From NCBI GenBank assembly GCA_030148985.1, contig JASBSJ010000016.1, positions 1-46,411 on the forward strand: DNA of 46,411 nucleotides, given 5' to 3'. This DNA comes from Sphingopyxis sp. GTDB taxonomy: Bacteria; Pseudomonadota; Alphaproteobacteria; Sphingomonadales; Sphingomonadaceae. Numbering within the stretch: the stretch's first letter is position 1; the number at the start of each line of letters is the position of its first letter. This document shows, in pieces, positions 25,060-33,701 of this stretch. The position numbers and the translations under genes are program-made. The notes beneath the pieces are model-generated. The model searched no databases and was not told the DNA's origin. It worked only from the letters and a program-made list of their open reading frames with translations.

Positions 25060-25995
25060 TCAGCGAGTCAATAACCAGCCCTCGCCCTGCCGCTCGGCGC
25101 GAGTTCCCGACAGCGCGGCGAGGTCCGCGATCGTGCGGCTACGGTCCTTGTCGATGACCAGTGCGCCGCGGAACGACAGCGTCGCTGCATCGGGCGCGAT
25201 GCTCAGTCGAATACCCGCGGTTCGCCGCAGATCCTCTGCGACGATCGAGAGCGGGGCGCCATTGTAGACGAGGAGGCCGCTACGCCAGCCGCCGATATTG
25301 GCGATCTCGACATCCTTGACGGTCGGAGGCATATTGTCGCCGTCGCGTGCGTCCAGACCCTTGCCTGCCGCCAGTCGGACATTGTCACGCTCGGGATTAT
25401 AGACGACAATCCCTTCGGACACCGCAACCGACGTGGTTCGATCGCGCCGCACGACGTTGAAAGCCGTGCCAAGGTCGACAATCTGCGCACCGCCCGTTTC
25501 GACGACAAAGGGGTCGCCGTCGCGGTGCGCGACGTGGAACATCGCTTCGCCCGACTCCAGACGCGCGAAGCGCGGGCGATCTTCGTCGATCTCGACCACC
25601 GAACCGCCGTTGATGTCGATCGTCGAGCCGTCGGCCAGGGTGATCGTGCGGTGCTCGCCCGCCGCGGTTTCGATACGGCCGTCGCTGCCCAAGAAGCCGG
25701 GAACCGAAAGGCCGATCGCCCCCACCAGTGCGGCGGCGACCGCGCCGCCGAACCAGCGCCGCCGCGAAAGGCGGCGCGGTGTGGGCGTATCGGCGATCGT
25801 CACGCCCCTCGGCGCCGCGGGTAGCGCATCGAGATCGCGATCGAGGCTCGCGACCGCATCGTAAATCGCGGCATGGGCGGCATCTTCGGCCAGCCAGTCG
25901 GCAAAGCCGTCCCAATCGTCGAATGCGGGGTCGCGCTGACGGACGAGCCAGTCGATCGCGCGGGCTTCGGCGGCGTTCATGGGCTCAACCGGCAT
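25060..25995 (-). CDS. FecR-type anti-sigma/signal-transfer protein
   Basis: The 311-residue inner-membrane protein has a cytosolic N-terminal domain (about 8-58, DUF4880-like with WLVRQRDPAFDDWDGFADW), one membrane segment (about 83-103), a periplasmic FecR domain (about 110-205) with ERD-type repeats and LADGSTIDINGGS, and a C-terminal STN-like domain (about 235-311) that meets the receptor. It holds or activates the sigma factor encoded upstream. GAGGAGG lies seven bases before ATG 25995. The start overlaps the sigma gene end by 11 bases. Confidence 0.92.
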   Translation of the reverse strand: MPVEPMNAAEARAIDWLVRQRDPAFDDWDGFADWLAEDAAHAAIYDAVASLDRDLDALPAAPRGVTIADTPTPRRLSRRRWFGGAVAAALVGAIGLSVPGFLGSDGRIETAAGEHRTITLADGSTIDINGGSVVEIDEDRPRFARLESGEAMFHVAHRDGDPFVVETGGAQIVDLGTAFNVVRRDRTTSVAVSEGIVVYNPERDNVRLAAGKGLDARDGDNMPPTVKDVEIANIGGWRSGLLVYNGAPLSIVAEDLRRTAGIRLSIAPDAATLSFRGALVIDKDRSRTIADLAALSGTRAERQGEGWLLTR

Positions 25996-26506
25996 CGAAC
26001 TGCCTCCTCACAGCCGCAAGCGACGCATAGACTTTACGCAAATCGGCCTCGACCGTGCTCAGGCTCACCCCCATCTCACCGGCAATGTCGCGCTGGGTGA
26101 CGCCGTCGACACGAAAACGACGAAAAATGTGTGCGGCCCGCTCGCCATTGGCCGCGATCGCGGTTTCGACGAGCGCGAGCTGTTCGCGCGAGATCAGCGA
26201 TGCCTCGCTCGACGGGCTTTGCGTTGCCGCCGTCTCGCCCCAGGCCCTGTCGCGCAGATCGCGCTGCCGGATCGAACGATAACGATCAAGCATCAGATTG
26301 TTCGCCGCGCGCATGATATAGGACAGCGGATCGGCAACGGGGCCGATACGGCGATCGGTCAGGCGCATCCACAGATCCTGGAACAGATCCTCAGCGGCAT
26401 CGCCCGCACCGCGCACCTCCAGAAAGCGCACGATGCGGTCGCGATTGGCGAGCAATACGCCTTCGATGCCTTGGGCGGCGTCGGTCGGATCGCGCGGCTC
26501 GGTCAT
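25985..26506 (-). CDS. ECF sigma factor (FecI-like)
   Basis: With the start at ATG 26506 the product has 173 residues. Region 2 (about 15-75) has EDLFQDLWMRL and the promoter-opening stretch YIMRAANNLMLDRYR. Region 4 (about 115-170) has VTQRDIAGEMGVSLSTVEADLRKV. It should direct RNA polymerase to the receptor gene or related genes when FecR signals. The start is not certain: ATG 26530 is also possible and neither has a strong ribosome site; the frame extends to 26683. FecI-FecR-receptor order matches surface-signalling units. Confidence 0.9.
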   Translation of the reverse strand: MTEPRDPTDAAQGIEGVLLANRDRIVRFLEVRGAGDAAEDLFQDLWMRLTDRRIGPVADPLSYIMRAANNLMLDRYRSIRQRDLRDRAWGETAATQSPSSEASLISREQLALVETAIAANGERAAHIFRRFRVDGVTQRDIAGEMGVSLSTVEADLRKVYASLAAVRRQFDAG

Positions 26507-26679
26507 GAATATTTTGCTTTGGAACGCCATCTTCTGCTGGGATAGGCCGCGTCGTCCTGCGGGAAATATCCCCCGGATGACGCCGTCATATAGCGGCCGC
26601 ACGCCGCCGTGCAACACCGGTGCGGGAAGGGCGGGGGACAGGGCTGCAAACATCTGCGTCATAATTTCATTGAGCCTAG

Positions 26680-26719
26680 GCAAGGGGGAAGCAGGGTAGG
26701 GGATCTGCTTCCCCCTTGC
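26680..26719. terminator. Perfect 15-pair hairpin between autotransporter and sigma gene
   Basis: GCAAGGGGGAAGCAG (26680-26694) and CTGCTTCCCCCTTGC (26705-26719) are exact inverse repeats with a ten-base loop. It lies 20 bases behind the autotransporter stop and is transcribed with it. No T-run follows, but the stem is strong enough to act as an insulator or mRNA end. It is not similar to the other repeats in the window. Confidence 0.65.
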
Positions 26720-26739
26720 GCGCGGGCCGGCCAGGGGGG

Positions 26740-29700
26740 CTAGAGGCCGACCCGCAGACTCGCACGGAACGCCCAGCCAATATGGCTTTGCTGTTCTTCC
26801 GCGGACACTTCGCCGGCGACCTGAAAGGCCGAATTGCCAGCGATTCCGCGGAGGCGGCCGACCCAGCCGCTCGTGCGATCATCGGGGATCAGGGTAAAGG
26901 GGGTACCATCCTTGAACGAGGCGGTCGTCGCGCCCAGCGTGCCACTGACGATCTGGCGGCGGCCGCCTTCGAGTTCGAAGCGTGTCCAGCCGTCATATTC
27001 ATCGGCACCGCCGAATTCGAGGCCGAGCGTCATCGTGCCGGTGACCGCCAGCTCGTCGCTGTCGCGGCTGAGGACGGTGAGGTCGAGGGCGTCGCCGCCG
27101 CCCGTTTCCTGATAGCCATCTTCCTTCAGCTTGTAATAATCGACCGCGACCATCGGGCGCAGCGTGAACCCGCCGACGCGCGTGTCATAGGCGACCGACC
27201 CCGAGGCCGACCACAAGGTCGCGTCCCATTTGCCCTTCATCGTCTCTTCGATGTCTTCGGCGCCCGCCTCGGCGCGGAAGATTCGCGTGCCCTTGAGCTT
27301 CACGGGGGCCCCCGACACACGGGCGTTCGCCATGAAGCCGTCCGAGCGCAGGCGCCAGTGCAGTGCGCCTTCGAACTGGTTTGTCGTTACCTCGTTGGCG
27401 TTGCTGCCGTTGCTGTCCTTGCCGCTGAGGAAAGCGATCGAGCCGCCGAAATTGCCGACGTTGCTTTCGATTTCGGCACCAAGCGAAATGCCCCAGCCGC
27501 TGACGTCATAGCTCGCCGTATTGCCGAGGCCTTTCGACGTGCCCCAGACGGCCTGATTGATCCAATAACCCCATTTGCCCTCGTCCTGATAGGGCGCATT
27601 GGGATCGAGCAGGTGGCGCGCGAGTGCGCGCGAACCCGTGGTGACAGTTTCAAAGACGCCGCCTTCATGTTCGGGCAACATCTGCTGCAATTGTCCGCGG
27701 AATTGATCGCCGTCGGTGATCGCCAGGAACGCATCCTCGATGGCTTCTTCGGCGACCACGGCGTCGAGCACTGCGTCGAATGCGCCCGCTTCCGACCGGT
27801 TGAGGCCAAGCTCGTCGACGCTCTTGCGCTCGACATCGACGATCAGCTGGTTGGCGGTCGAAGTGAGCGTGCCCTTGTAGAGGAAGGGGAGCAGTGTCTG
27901 CGACGCGGTCAGATTATCGGCGCCGGTGAGCGTGCCGGCGGTCAGGACGATGTGCTCGCCCTCGGCGTTTTCGATGCTCGAAAGCTGAAGCGCGAGCTGA
28001 GAGTCTTCGCCGAAGCTGGCGTTGCCCGTTACCTGAAGTGCAGTCCCGGTGCTGTCCGTATCGAGCATGACACCGAGCACGCCTTCGTCGGTGACCGAAA
28101 GCGACGCGATGGTCGCCGCGCCGCGCACGTCGAACGCGCCGCCGCTCACCGAGACGGCGAGCCCCGCCGAGTTGGCGAGGGTGCCCGAGAAGACCGACGT
28201 CCCGCCGATCGTCAGCGTATCGGTGCCGCCGCCAAAGTCCGCCAGGCCCGAGAATTTGGCCGTTCCGGCCAGCGTCATCGTGTCGTTGCCCGCACCAAAG
28301 CGGGCGTCGCCTTCATAAGTGGCGTCGCCCGACAGAGCGAGGCGGTTGTTGCCCGCACCGAAGAAGCTGTCGCCTTTCACCGAGCCGTCGGCGATGTCGA
28401 ACACGTCATTGCCGCCGCCGAACCGGACGTCGCCGACGATGCTGGGGGCGGTAATCCCCGAAGCAACCGCGGTCTGTTTGACGGTCGCGCCATTGCCGTT
28501 CGCCGACAGGTCGATGGCGATATTGCGGTCGGAGTCGGCGAGCGCGCCGGTCGCGCTGATCGCGCCACTGTTCTCGACTGTGTCGACATTGCCCGACAGG
28601 TCGACGATCGCGCGCGCAGTGCCGTTATCGCCGCCGGTCTTGGCGGCAATCGTGCCGCTGTTGCGGATCAGTGGGACATCAGCGCCCGCCTCGACGAGAA
28701 CCGCCGTTGCAACCGCACCCGCGGCGTTGCCGCCGGTCGTCGCTTCGATCTTGCCCGCATTGCGCAACTCGGGGGTCGAGGCGCCGCTGCCGAACCGGAT
28801 CGCGGTCGCCGCCGCGTCCTTCGACTGCGCGCCGACGCTGCCGCTCGCGCCGATGCCGATACCGCCGGCAATCGTCACGGCGCCGCCGAGGCCGCCAATC
28901 TGCATCGCATTGCCGTTTATGCCCGCGTACAGCCCGCTACCAAGCACAGCGCCGTCGATGATCATGCCGAGGCCCGTGCCGGTGCCCGCGACGGGGCCGA
29001 TTGCTATCGTCTGGTCGGCCGAACCGATCCGGATCGCTGCTGCAGAGCCATAGGAGCGAACGACGGCCGATCCTTCCTTGTCGTCCTCGATGCCGTCGTC
29101 GTCCTCATCCTTGTCGGTCTCGCTCGAATCCTTGGGCGGGACGGCCAGGACGATGCCACCGCTGGCATCACCCTCAATCGACAGCGCGGGGCCGCCGATC
29201 AGCAGGTCGTCGGCGTCAAGCTTTGCCGGATCGGACGGCGGCGTGGTGAAGCGATAGCCGGTCGCGGTCAGGTTGCCCTGGACCACGAGCGCGCCGGAAA
29301 TGTCGCCGCCAAGGCGCGCGCCGATCGCATCGACGCCCGTGGCGGTGATTGTTCCGGCAAGACGGACATTCCCGGTTACATCCTGAAGCCCGACGCCGAG
29401 CGCGCGGTCGCCGAGAACGGAGATTGTGCCGTCGTTGGTGAAGTTGCCGGTCAGCGGGCCGCCCAGGCGGATACCCGCCGAATCATTGCCCTTGATCGCG
29501 ATCGCGCCCGAATTGACGATATTGCCGCTAAAGGCGCCCGCGGTCGCAATGCCGACGCGGTTGCTGCCGATCGCGAACGGACCGTCGATGTCGCCGTCAT
29601 TGTCGATGTCGGTTGGCGCATAGGTTTCGCCGATGGTGATCTTGCCCGACGCGCTGTTGGTGATCCCGCCGGTCGTTCCCGCGCCCGCCAGAATGCCCGT

Positions 29701-29955
29701 CGCGCCGTCGATGTTGCTAAACTCGATCGTGCCTTCGTTGACGACTTTGTGATTGCTGTCGATCGTGACGGCGGGGCCGGCCACGGTCGGCTTGATCGAG
29801 CCTGCCGACGTGATCTTGATGTCGTCGGGAGCGCCCGACTTGATCGTCGATGTCCGTACCGGCGTTGTCGTCGCGGTCGTGATCGTCGTTTCGGCGTAAG
29901 CGGCGGCCGAAATAAGGGTGGCCAGGCAGGTGGAGGCCAGCAAGGTCTTGCGCAT
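26740..29955 (-). CDS. Autotransporter (type Va) with beta-helix passenger
   Basis: The 1071-residue product has a signal peptide (1-21, ending AAYA), a long passenger of beta-helix type with many N-S-G-x-I motifs (NSGAIAIKG, NDGTISVLG, NAGKIEATTG), and a C-terminal beta-barrel of about 270 residues starting near GKWGYWINQAVWG. Two acidic insertions, DIDNDGDIDG at about 115-125 and an Asp/Glu-rich run at about 275-295, look like Ca-binding loops. Four FGxGND repeats lie at about 508-592. The last residue is Leu, where most autotransporter barrels end in Phe or Trp. AAGAGGAA is five bases before ATG 29955. Adhesin or surface-coat role is likely but no enzyme domain is seen. Confidence 0.88.
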   Translation of the reverse strand: MRKTLLASTCLATLISAAAYAETTITTATTTPVRTSTIKSGAPDDIKITSAGSIKPTVAGPAVTIDSNHKVVNEGTIEFSNIDGATGILAGAGTTGGITNSASGKITIGETYAPTDIDNDGDIDGPFAIGSNRVGIATAGAFSGNIVNSGAIAIKGNDSAGIRLGGPLTGNFTNDGTISVLGDRALGVGLQDVTGNVRLAGTITATGVDAIGARLGGDISGALVVQGNLTATGYRFTTPPSDPAKLDADDLLIGGPALSIEGDASGGIVLAVPPKDSSETDKDEDDDGIEDDKEGSAVVRSYGSAAAIRIGSADQTIAIGPVAGTGTGLGMIIDGAVLGSGLYAGINGNAMQIGGLGGAVTIAGGIGIGASGSVGAQSKDAAATAIRFGSGASTPELRNAGKIEATTGGNAAGAVATAVLVEAGADVPLIRNSGTIAAKTGGDNGTARAIVDLSGNVDTVENSGAISATGALADSDRNIAIDLSANGNGATVKQTAVASGITAPSIVGDVRFGGGNDVFDIADGSVKGDSFFGAGNNRLALSGDATYEGDARFGAGNDTMTLAGTAKFSGLADFGGGTDTLTIGGTSVFSGTLANSAGLAVSVSGGAFDVRGAATIASLSVTDEGVLGVMLDTDSTGTALQVTGNASFGEDSQLALQLSSIENAEGEHIVLTAGTLTGADNLTASQTLLPFLYKGTLTSTANQLIVDVERKSVDELGLNRSEAGAFDAVLDAVVAEEAIEDAFLAITDGDQFRGQLQQMLPEHEGGVFETVTTGSRALARHLLDPNAPYQDEGKWGYWINQAVWGTSKGLGNTASYDVSGWGISLGAEIESNVGNFGGSIAFLSGKDSNGSNANEVTTNQFEGALHWRLRSDGFMANARVSGAPVKLKGTRIFRAEAGAEDIEETMKGKWDATLWSASGSVAYDTRVGGFTLRPMVAVDYYKLKEDGYQETGGGDALDLTVLSRDSDELAVTGTMTLGLEFGGADEYDGWTRFELEGGRRQIVSGTLGATTASFKDGTPFTLIPDDRTSGWVGRLRGIAGNSAFQVAGEVSAEEQQSHIGWAFRASLRVGL

Positions 29956-30149
29956 CGGGTTCCTCTTATGATCAGGCCAGTTTGTGTCCCTGGCGATAAT
30001 CACAAGACGGAGCGGCGCCCGATGAGCCTTGGAAAAAAATGCGCGGACGGAATGGCGCCCCCACCGCGCATAGCTATGCCCTGTTGCATCGCTTCGGGCC
30101 ATCGGACATGCCGTCGCCCACAGGTCAAGCAGGCCGGCAAGGGAGAGCC

Positions 30150-31124
30150 ATGAGCAAGCAGATCGTCACGGTCGATATCGGCGGCACGCACGCCCGCTTT
30201 GCGATTGCCGAGGTCGAGGGCGGCTGCGTCCGCGCGCTTGGTGAGGCGACGACGCTCCACACCAAGGACCATGCGAGCTTTCAGACCGCGTGGCAGGATT
30301 TCGAGCGCCAGCAGGGCGGCACGCTGCCGCGCGCGGTCGCCATCGCCATCGCCGGGCCGACGCGCGGCGAGATCATCCGCTTCACCAACAATCCGTGGAT
30401 CATCCGGCCGGCGCTGATTGGCGAGAAGCTGAACGTCGACGCGCATGTCCTCGTCAATGATTTCGAGGCGGTCGGTCATGCGGTCGCACAGGCGGACGCG
30501 AGCTATTTCGAGCGGCTGACCGGCCCCGACGAGCCGCTTCCGAGCGTCGGCACGATCAGCGTCATCGGCCCCGGCACCGGCCTGGGCGTCGCGCACATCT
30601 GGCGCGACGAGAGCGGTTACCGCGTGCAGGCGACCGAGGGCGGGCATATCGATTTCGCACCGCTCGACAGCATCGAGGATGCGATCCTCGCGCGGCTCCG
30701 CAAGCGGCATCGGCGCGTGTCGGTTGAACGGATCGTGTCGGGGCCCGGCATCGTCGACATCTATGAAACGCTGGCGATGCTCGAAGGGCGCGCGGTGACG
30801 CCGCTTGACGACAAGGCGATCTGGACCGCGGCGCTCGGCGGCGGCGACAGCCTTGCCGCGGCGGCGGTCGATCGCTTCTGCCTGTCGCTCGGCAGCGTCG
30901 CGGGCGACCTGGCGCTGGCACAGGGGGCGAGTGCGGTCGTCATCGCGGGCGGGCTGGGGCTGCGCATCCGCGACAGCCTAGTGCGATCGGGCTTCCCCGA
31001 ACGCTTCATCGAAAAGGGGCGGTTCGAGGGGTTCATGGCCGCGCTGCCGGTGAAGCTCATCACGCATCCGCAGCCGGGGCTGTTCGGTGCGGCCGCGGCT
31101 TTTGCGCGGCAATTTGCGGGATAG
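30150..31124 (+). CDS. glk: Glucokinase
   Basis: The 324-residue product phosphorylates glucose with ATP in the cytosol. Motifs: DIGGTHARF at 9-17 (phosphate 1), AIAGP at about 66-70, catalytic D104 in VNDFEA, GPGTGLG at 140-146 and EGGHIDF at 163-169 (sugar binding). A C-terminal GGLGLRI marks the adenosine loop. GGGAGAG lies just ahead of ATG 30150. It is a single gene, divergent from the autotransporter across 194 bases, and is followed by a palindrome-rich spacer. Confidence 0.95.
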   Translation: MSKQIVTVDIGGTHARFAIAEVEGGCVRALGEATTLHTKDHASFQTAWQDFERQQGGTLPRAVAIAIAGPTRGEIIRFTNNPWIIRPALIGEKLNVDAHVLVNDFEAVGHAVAQADASYFERLTGPDEPLPSVGTISVIGPGTGLGVAHIWRDESGYRVQATEGGHIDFAPLDSIEDAILARLRKRHRRVSVERIVSGPGIVDIYETLAMLEGRAVTPLDDKAIWTAALGGGDSLAAAAVDRFCLSLGSVAGDLALAQGASAVVIAGGLGLRIRDSLVRSGFPERFIEKGRFEGFMAALPVKLITHPQPGLFGAAAAFARQFAG

Positions 31125-31164
31125 GTTTGGCGGCGGCTAACGACCGATTGCGGACGTTTCTTCT

Positions 31165-31280
31165 CCCCTCCCGCTTGCGGGAGGGGTCGGGGGTGGGCAG
31201 CGACGTCGCGGAGGGCCCACCCCGCTGCGGCTAGCCAGCAAGCTGGCAAGCCTCGCTGCCCCTCCCGCTTGCGGGAGGGG
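31165..31280. repeat. CCCTCCCGCTTGCGGGAGGG pair
   Basis: Two identical short palindromes CCCCTCCCGC-TT-GCGGGAGGGG lie at 31165-31186 and 31259-31280. The segment between contains GGGTGGGC and GCCCACCC, so the whole may fold as a branched hairpin. It falls between glk and the PuuD-like gene and may terminate glk. Confidence 0.75.
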
Positions 31281-31383
31281 ACATTAGCGCCAATCGGCAA
31301 CGGCAGCTCCCCACCTCAAATCGGCCACAACGCACCCTCACATTTCGCTGGCGTAGCCCCGAAAAAATCGGCAGCTTACGCGC

Positions 31384-32124
31384 ATGTCTGCGCGCCCCGT
31401 TCTTGGCATCATCGCCTGCAATCGCACCGTCGGCGTCGAAACTGCGCAGGCGGTGATGAACCGTTATGCGACGGCGGCGATGCGATATGCCGACTGCGCG
31501 GCGCTGATCATTCCGTCGCTCCCCGATTTCATGCGCGCCGACGAAGTGGTCGGGCGGCTCGATGGCGTGCTGCTGACGGGCACGCCATCGAATGTCGAGC
31601 CCGCACGCTATGGCGATGCGGATGCGGGCGAGGGGCCGTTCGATCCCGACCGCGACCGGATGATGATCGAGCTTGTCGCAGCGGTGATCGCCGCGCAGCG
31701 CCCGCTGTTCGGTATCTGCCGCGGCTTTCAGGAAATCAATGTCGCGCTCGGCGGGACGCTGCGCCGCGATACGTCTGCGACCGAGGCGCTGCTGCGTCAC
31801 CATGCCCCGGACGGCGTGTCGTTCGACGCGATGTTCGACCATCGGCACAAGGTCGAACTGGTCGAAGGCGGCCTGCTCGCGGCGGCCTATGAAACGCCGT
31901 CGCTGGAGGTCAATTCGGTCCATTTCCAGGGCATCGGCGAGCTTGCGGGCGGGCTTGCGGTTGAAGCGCGGGCGCCGGACGGGCTGGTCGAGGCCTATAG
32001 CGCGCGGCCAAATGGGGCGCCGCTACTCGCGGTGCAATGGCATCCCGAATGGGCGACCGACGCCGATGCGCAGAGCCAGACCTATTTTCACCTGCTTGGC
32101 CGCGCGTTAAGAGGCGAATTATGA
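31384..32124 (+). CDS. puuD: Gamma-glutamyl-gamma-aminobutyrate hydrolase (PuuD/SpuA-like)
   Basis: The 246-residue product is a class-I glutamine-amidotransferase-fold peptidase C26. The catalytic triad is C112 (GICRGFQE), H220 and E222 (QWHPEW). It splits gamma-glutamyl-GABA, or a related glutamyl-amine, to release glutamate, the last step of the glutamylated putrescine route. Length fits the family. It is the first plus-strand gene of the polyamine island. The ATG has no strong ribosome site; the preceding spacer is repeat-rich. Confidence 0.9.
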   Translation: MSARPVLGIIACNRTVGVETAQAVMNRYATAAMRYADCAALIIPSLPDFMRADEVVGRLDGVLLTGTPSNVEPARYGDADAGEGPFDPDRDRMMIELVAAVIAAQRPLFGICRGFQEINVALGGTLRRDTSATEALLRHHAPDGVSFDAMFDHRHKVELVEGGLLAAAYETPSLEVNSVHFQGIGELAGGLAVEARAPDGLVEAYSARPNGAPLLAVQWHPEWATDADAQSQTYFHLLGRALRGEL

Positions 32125-32180
32125 ACCGCCGCGTTACCCGCTACGATCGCTATCTCGCGCGGATCAGCTTTTCGCCCTGA
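32121..32180 (+). CDS. Possible 19-codon ORF coupled to puuD
   Basis: An ATG overlaps the puuD stop as ATGA, has GAGGCG a few bases ahead, and runs 19 codons to TGA. The product would be MNRRVTRYDRYLARISFSP, basic and short. Overlap and spacing look like coupling, but the length allows chance, and no family is recognised. Confidence 0.25.
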   Translation: MNRRVTRYDRYLARISFSP

Positions 32181-32201
32181 ATTCAAAAGCCGGGTCTCGT
32201 T

Positions 32202-32283
32202 CCGCTCGTGTCGAGCGAAGTCGAGACACCCATCGTCGCAGCGCAAGGCCGAGGGGCATCTCGACTTCGCTCGATGCGAACGG
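32202..32283. repeat. GTCGAGCGAAGTCGAGA palindromic repeat, copy 1 of 3
   Basis: Arms CGTGTCGAGCGAAGTCGAGA and TCTCGACTTCGCTCGATGCG are near-perfect inverses around about 27 bases. Copies at 35886-35966 and 42975-43047 share the arms but vary in the centre. All three copies in this window lie in the polyamine island. Confidence 0.85.
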
Positions 32284-32307
32284 TCTATCGGAATCAGGAG
32301 TTTTTCA

Positions 32308-33681
32308 ATGCCCCGCAATCACGACATCGCTGAACTCAAGCGCCTCGACGTCGCGCACCACCTTCCTGCACAGGCCGACTGGGCCGAAATCGAAAAGCTC
32401 GGCGGCAGCCGGATTATCACCTATGCCGAGGGTTGCTACATCCACGACGGCGATGGCCACCGCATCCTCGACGGCATGGCGGGCCTGTGGTGCGTCAATG
32501 TCGGTTATGGCCGCGAGGAGCTGGTCGAGGCGGCGGCGGCCCAGATGCGCGAATTGCCCTTCTACAACACCTTTTTCAAGACCGCGACGCCGCCGACGGT
32601 GACGCTCGCGGCCAAGATCGCCAGCCTCACCCAGAACCGCCTGCCGCATGTCTTTTTCAACGCCTCGGGCAGCGAGGCGAACGACACGGTGTTCCGCATG
32701 GTGCGCCATTATTGGAAGCTGAAGGGCGAGCCGAAGCGCACCGTCTTTATCAGCCGTTGGAACGCCTATCATGGGTCGACCGTCGCGGGCGTCTCGCTCG
32801 GCGGGATGAAGGTGATGCACGCGCAGGGCGATCTGCCGATCCCCGGCGTCGAACATGTTCGCCAACCCTATGCCTATGGCGAAGGCCAGGGAATGAGCGA
32901 GGAGGAGTTTTGCGACGCCTGTGTCCAGGCGATCGAGGATAAGATACTGGAGGTCGGCCCCGAAAACTGCGCGGCCTTCATCGGCGAGCCGGTGCAGGGT
33001 GCTGGCGGCGTCATCATCCCGCCCAAAGGCTATTGGCCGAAAGTTGAGGCGGTGGTGCGCAAATATGGCCTGCTGCTCGTCGCCGACGAGGTGATCTGCG
33101 GTTTTGGCCGCACCGGCAAGATGTGGGGACATGAGACGATGGGTTTTTCGCCCGACCTGATGCCGATGGCGAAGGGGCTGTCGTCGGGCTATCTGCCCAT
33201 CTCGGCGACCGCGGTCGCGAGCCATGTCGTCGATGTACTCAAGACCGGCGGCGATTTCGTCCATGGTTTTACCTATTCGGGGCATCCCGTCGCGGCCGCG
33301 GTGGCGCTCAAGAATATCGAAATTATTGAGCGCGAGGGGTTAGTCGAGCGCACGGGCAGCGTGACCGGGCCGCATCTGGCAAACGCGCTCGCGACGCTGA
33401 ACGACCACCCGCTGGTTGGCGAGACGCGCTCGGTCGGGCTGCTCGGCGCGGTCGAGATCGTCGCCGACAAGGAAACGCGGGCGCGTTTCGGCGGCGCCGA
33501 GGGGACCGCGGGGCCAATGGCGCGCGATGCGTGCATAGCGAACGGCCTGATGGTGCGCGGCATTCGCGACAGCCTGGTGATGTGTCCACCGCTGATCATC
33601 ACCACCGAACAGATTGACGACATGGTTGCGATTATTCGCAAATCCTTGGATGAGGTGATGCCCAAGCTCCGGGCGCTCTGA
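32308..33681 (+). CDS. spuC: Putrescine/diamine:pyruvate aminotransferase (SpuC-like)
   Basis: The 457-residue product is a class-III PLP aminotransferase. Its sequence has LDGMAGLWCVNVGYGR, NASGSEANDT, VADEVICGFGRTGKMWG and PMAKGLSSGYLP with PLP Lys289, a pattern seen in SpuC and related omega-transaminases. It would transfer an amino group from putrescine (or a glutamylated derivative) to pyruvate and yield 4-aminobutanal. AGGAG is eight bases before ATG 32308. It follows puuD on the same strand, separated by a palindrome. Substrate is inferred from similarity and from the cluster. Confidence 0.88.
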   Translation: MPRNHDIAELKRLDVAHHLPAQADWAEIEKLGGSRIITYAEGCYIHDGDGHRILDGMAGLWCVNVGYGREELVEAAAAQMRELPFYNTFFKTATPPTVTLAAKIASLTQNRLPHVFFNASGSEANDTVFRMVRHYWKLKGEPKRTVFISRWNAYHGSTVAGVSLGGMKVMHAQGDLPIPGVEHVRQPYAYGEGQGMSEEEFCDACVQAIEDKILEVGPENCAAFIGEPVQGAGGVIIPPKGYWPKVEAVVRKYGLLLVADEVICGFGRTGKMWGHETMGFSPDLMPMAKGLSSGYLPISATAVASHVVDVLKTGGDFVHGFTYSGHPVAAAVALKNIEIIEREGLVERTGSVTGPHLANALATLNDHPLVGETRSVGLLGAVEIVADKETRARFGGAEGTAGPMARDACIANGLMVRGIRDSLVMCPPLIITTEQIDDMVAIIRKSLDEVMPKLRAL

Positions 33682-33701
33682 ACAGGAAAGACCAAGACCT
33701 T

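Noticed and set aside
26716..30153. 1145-codon open frame on the plus strand opposite the autotransporter
   Set aside because: It mirrors the minus-strand gene, is full of Arg/Ala/Asp without any family, and has no ribosome site; GC-rich codon bias keeps the opposite frame open.
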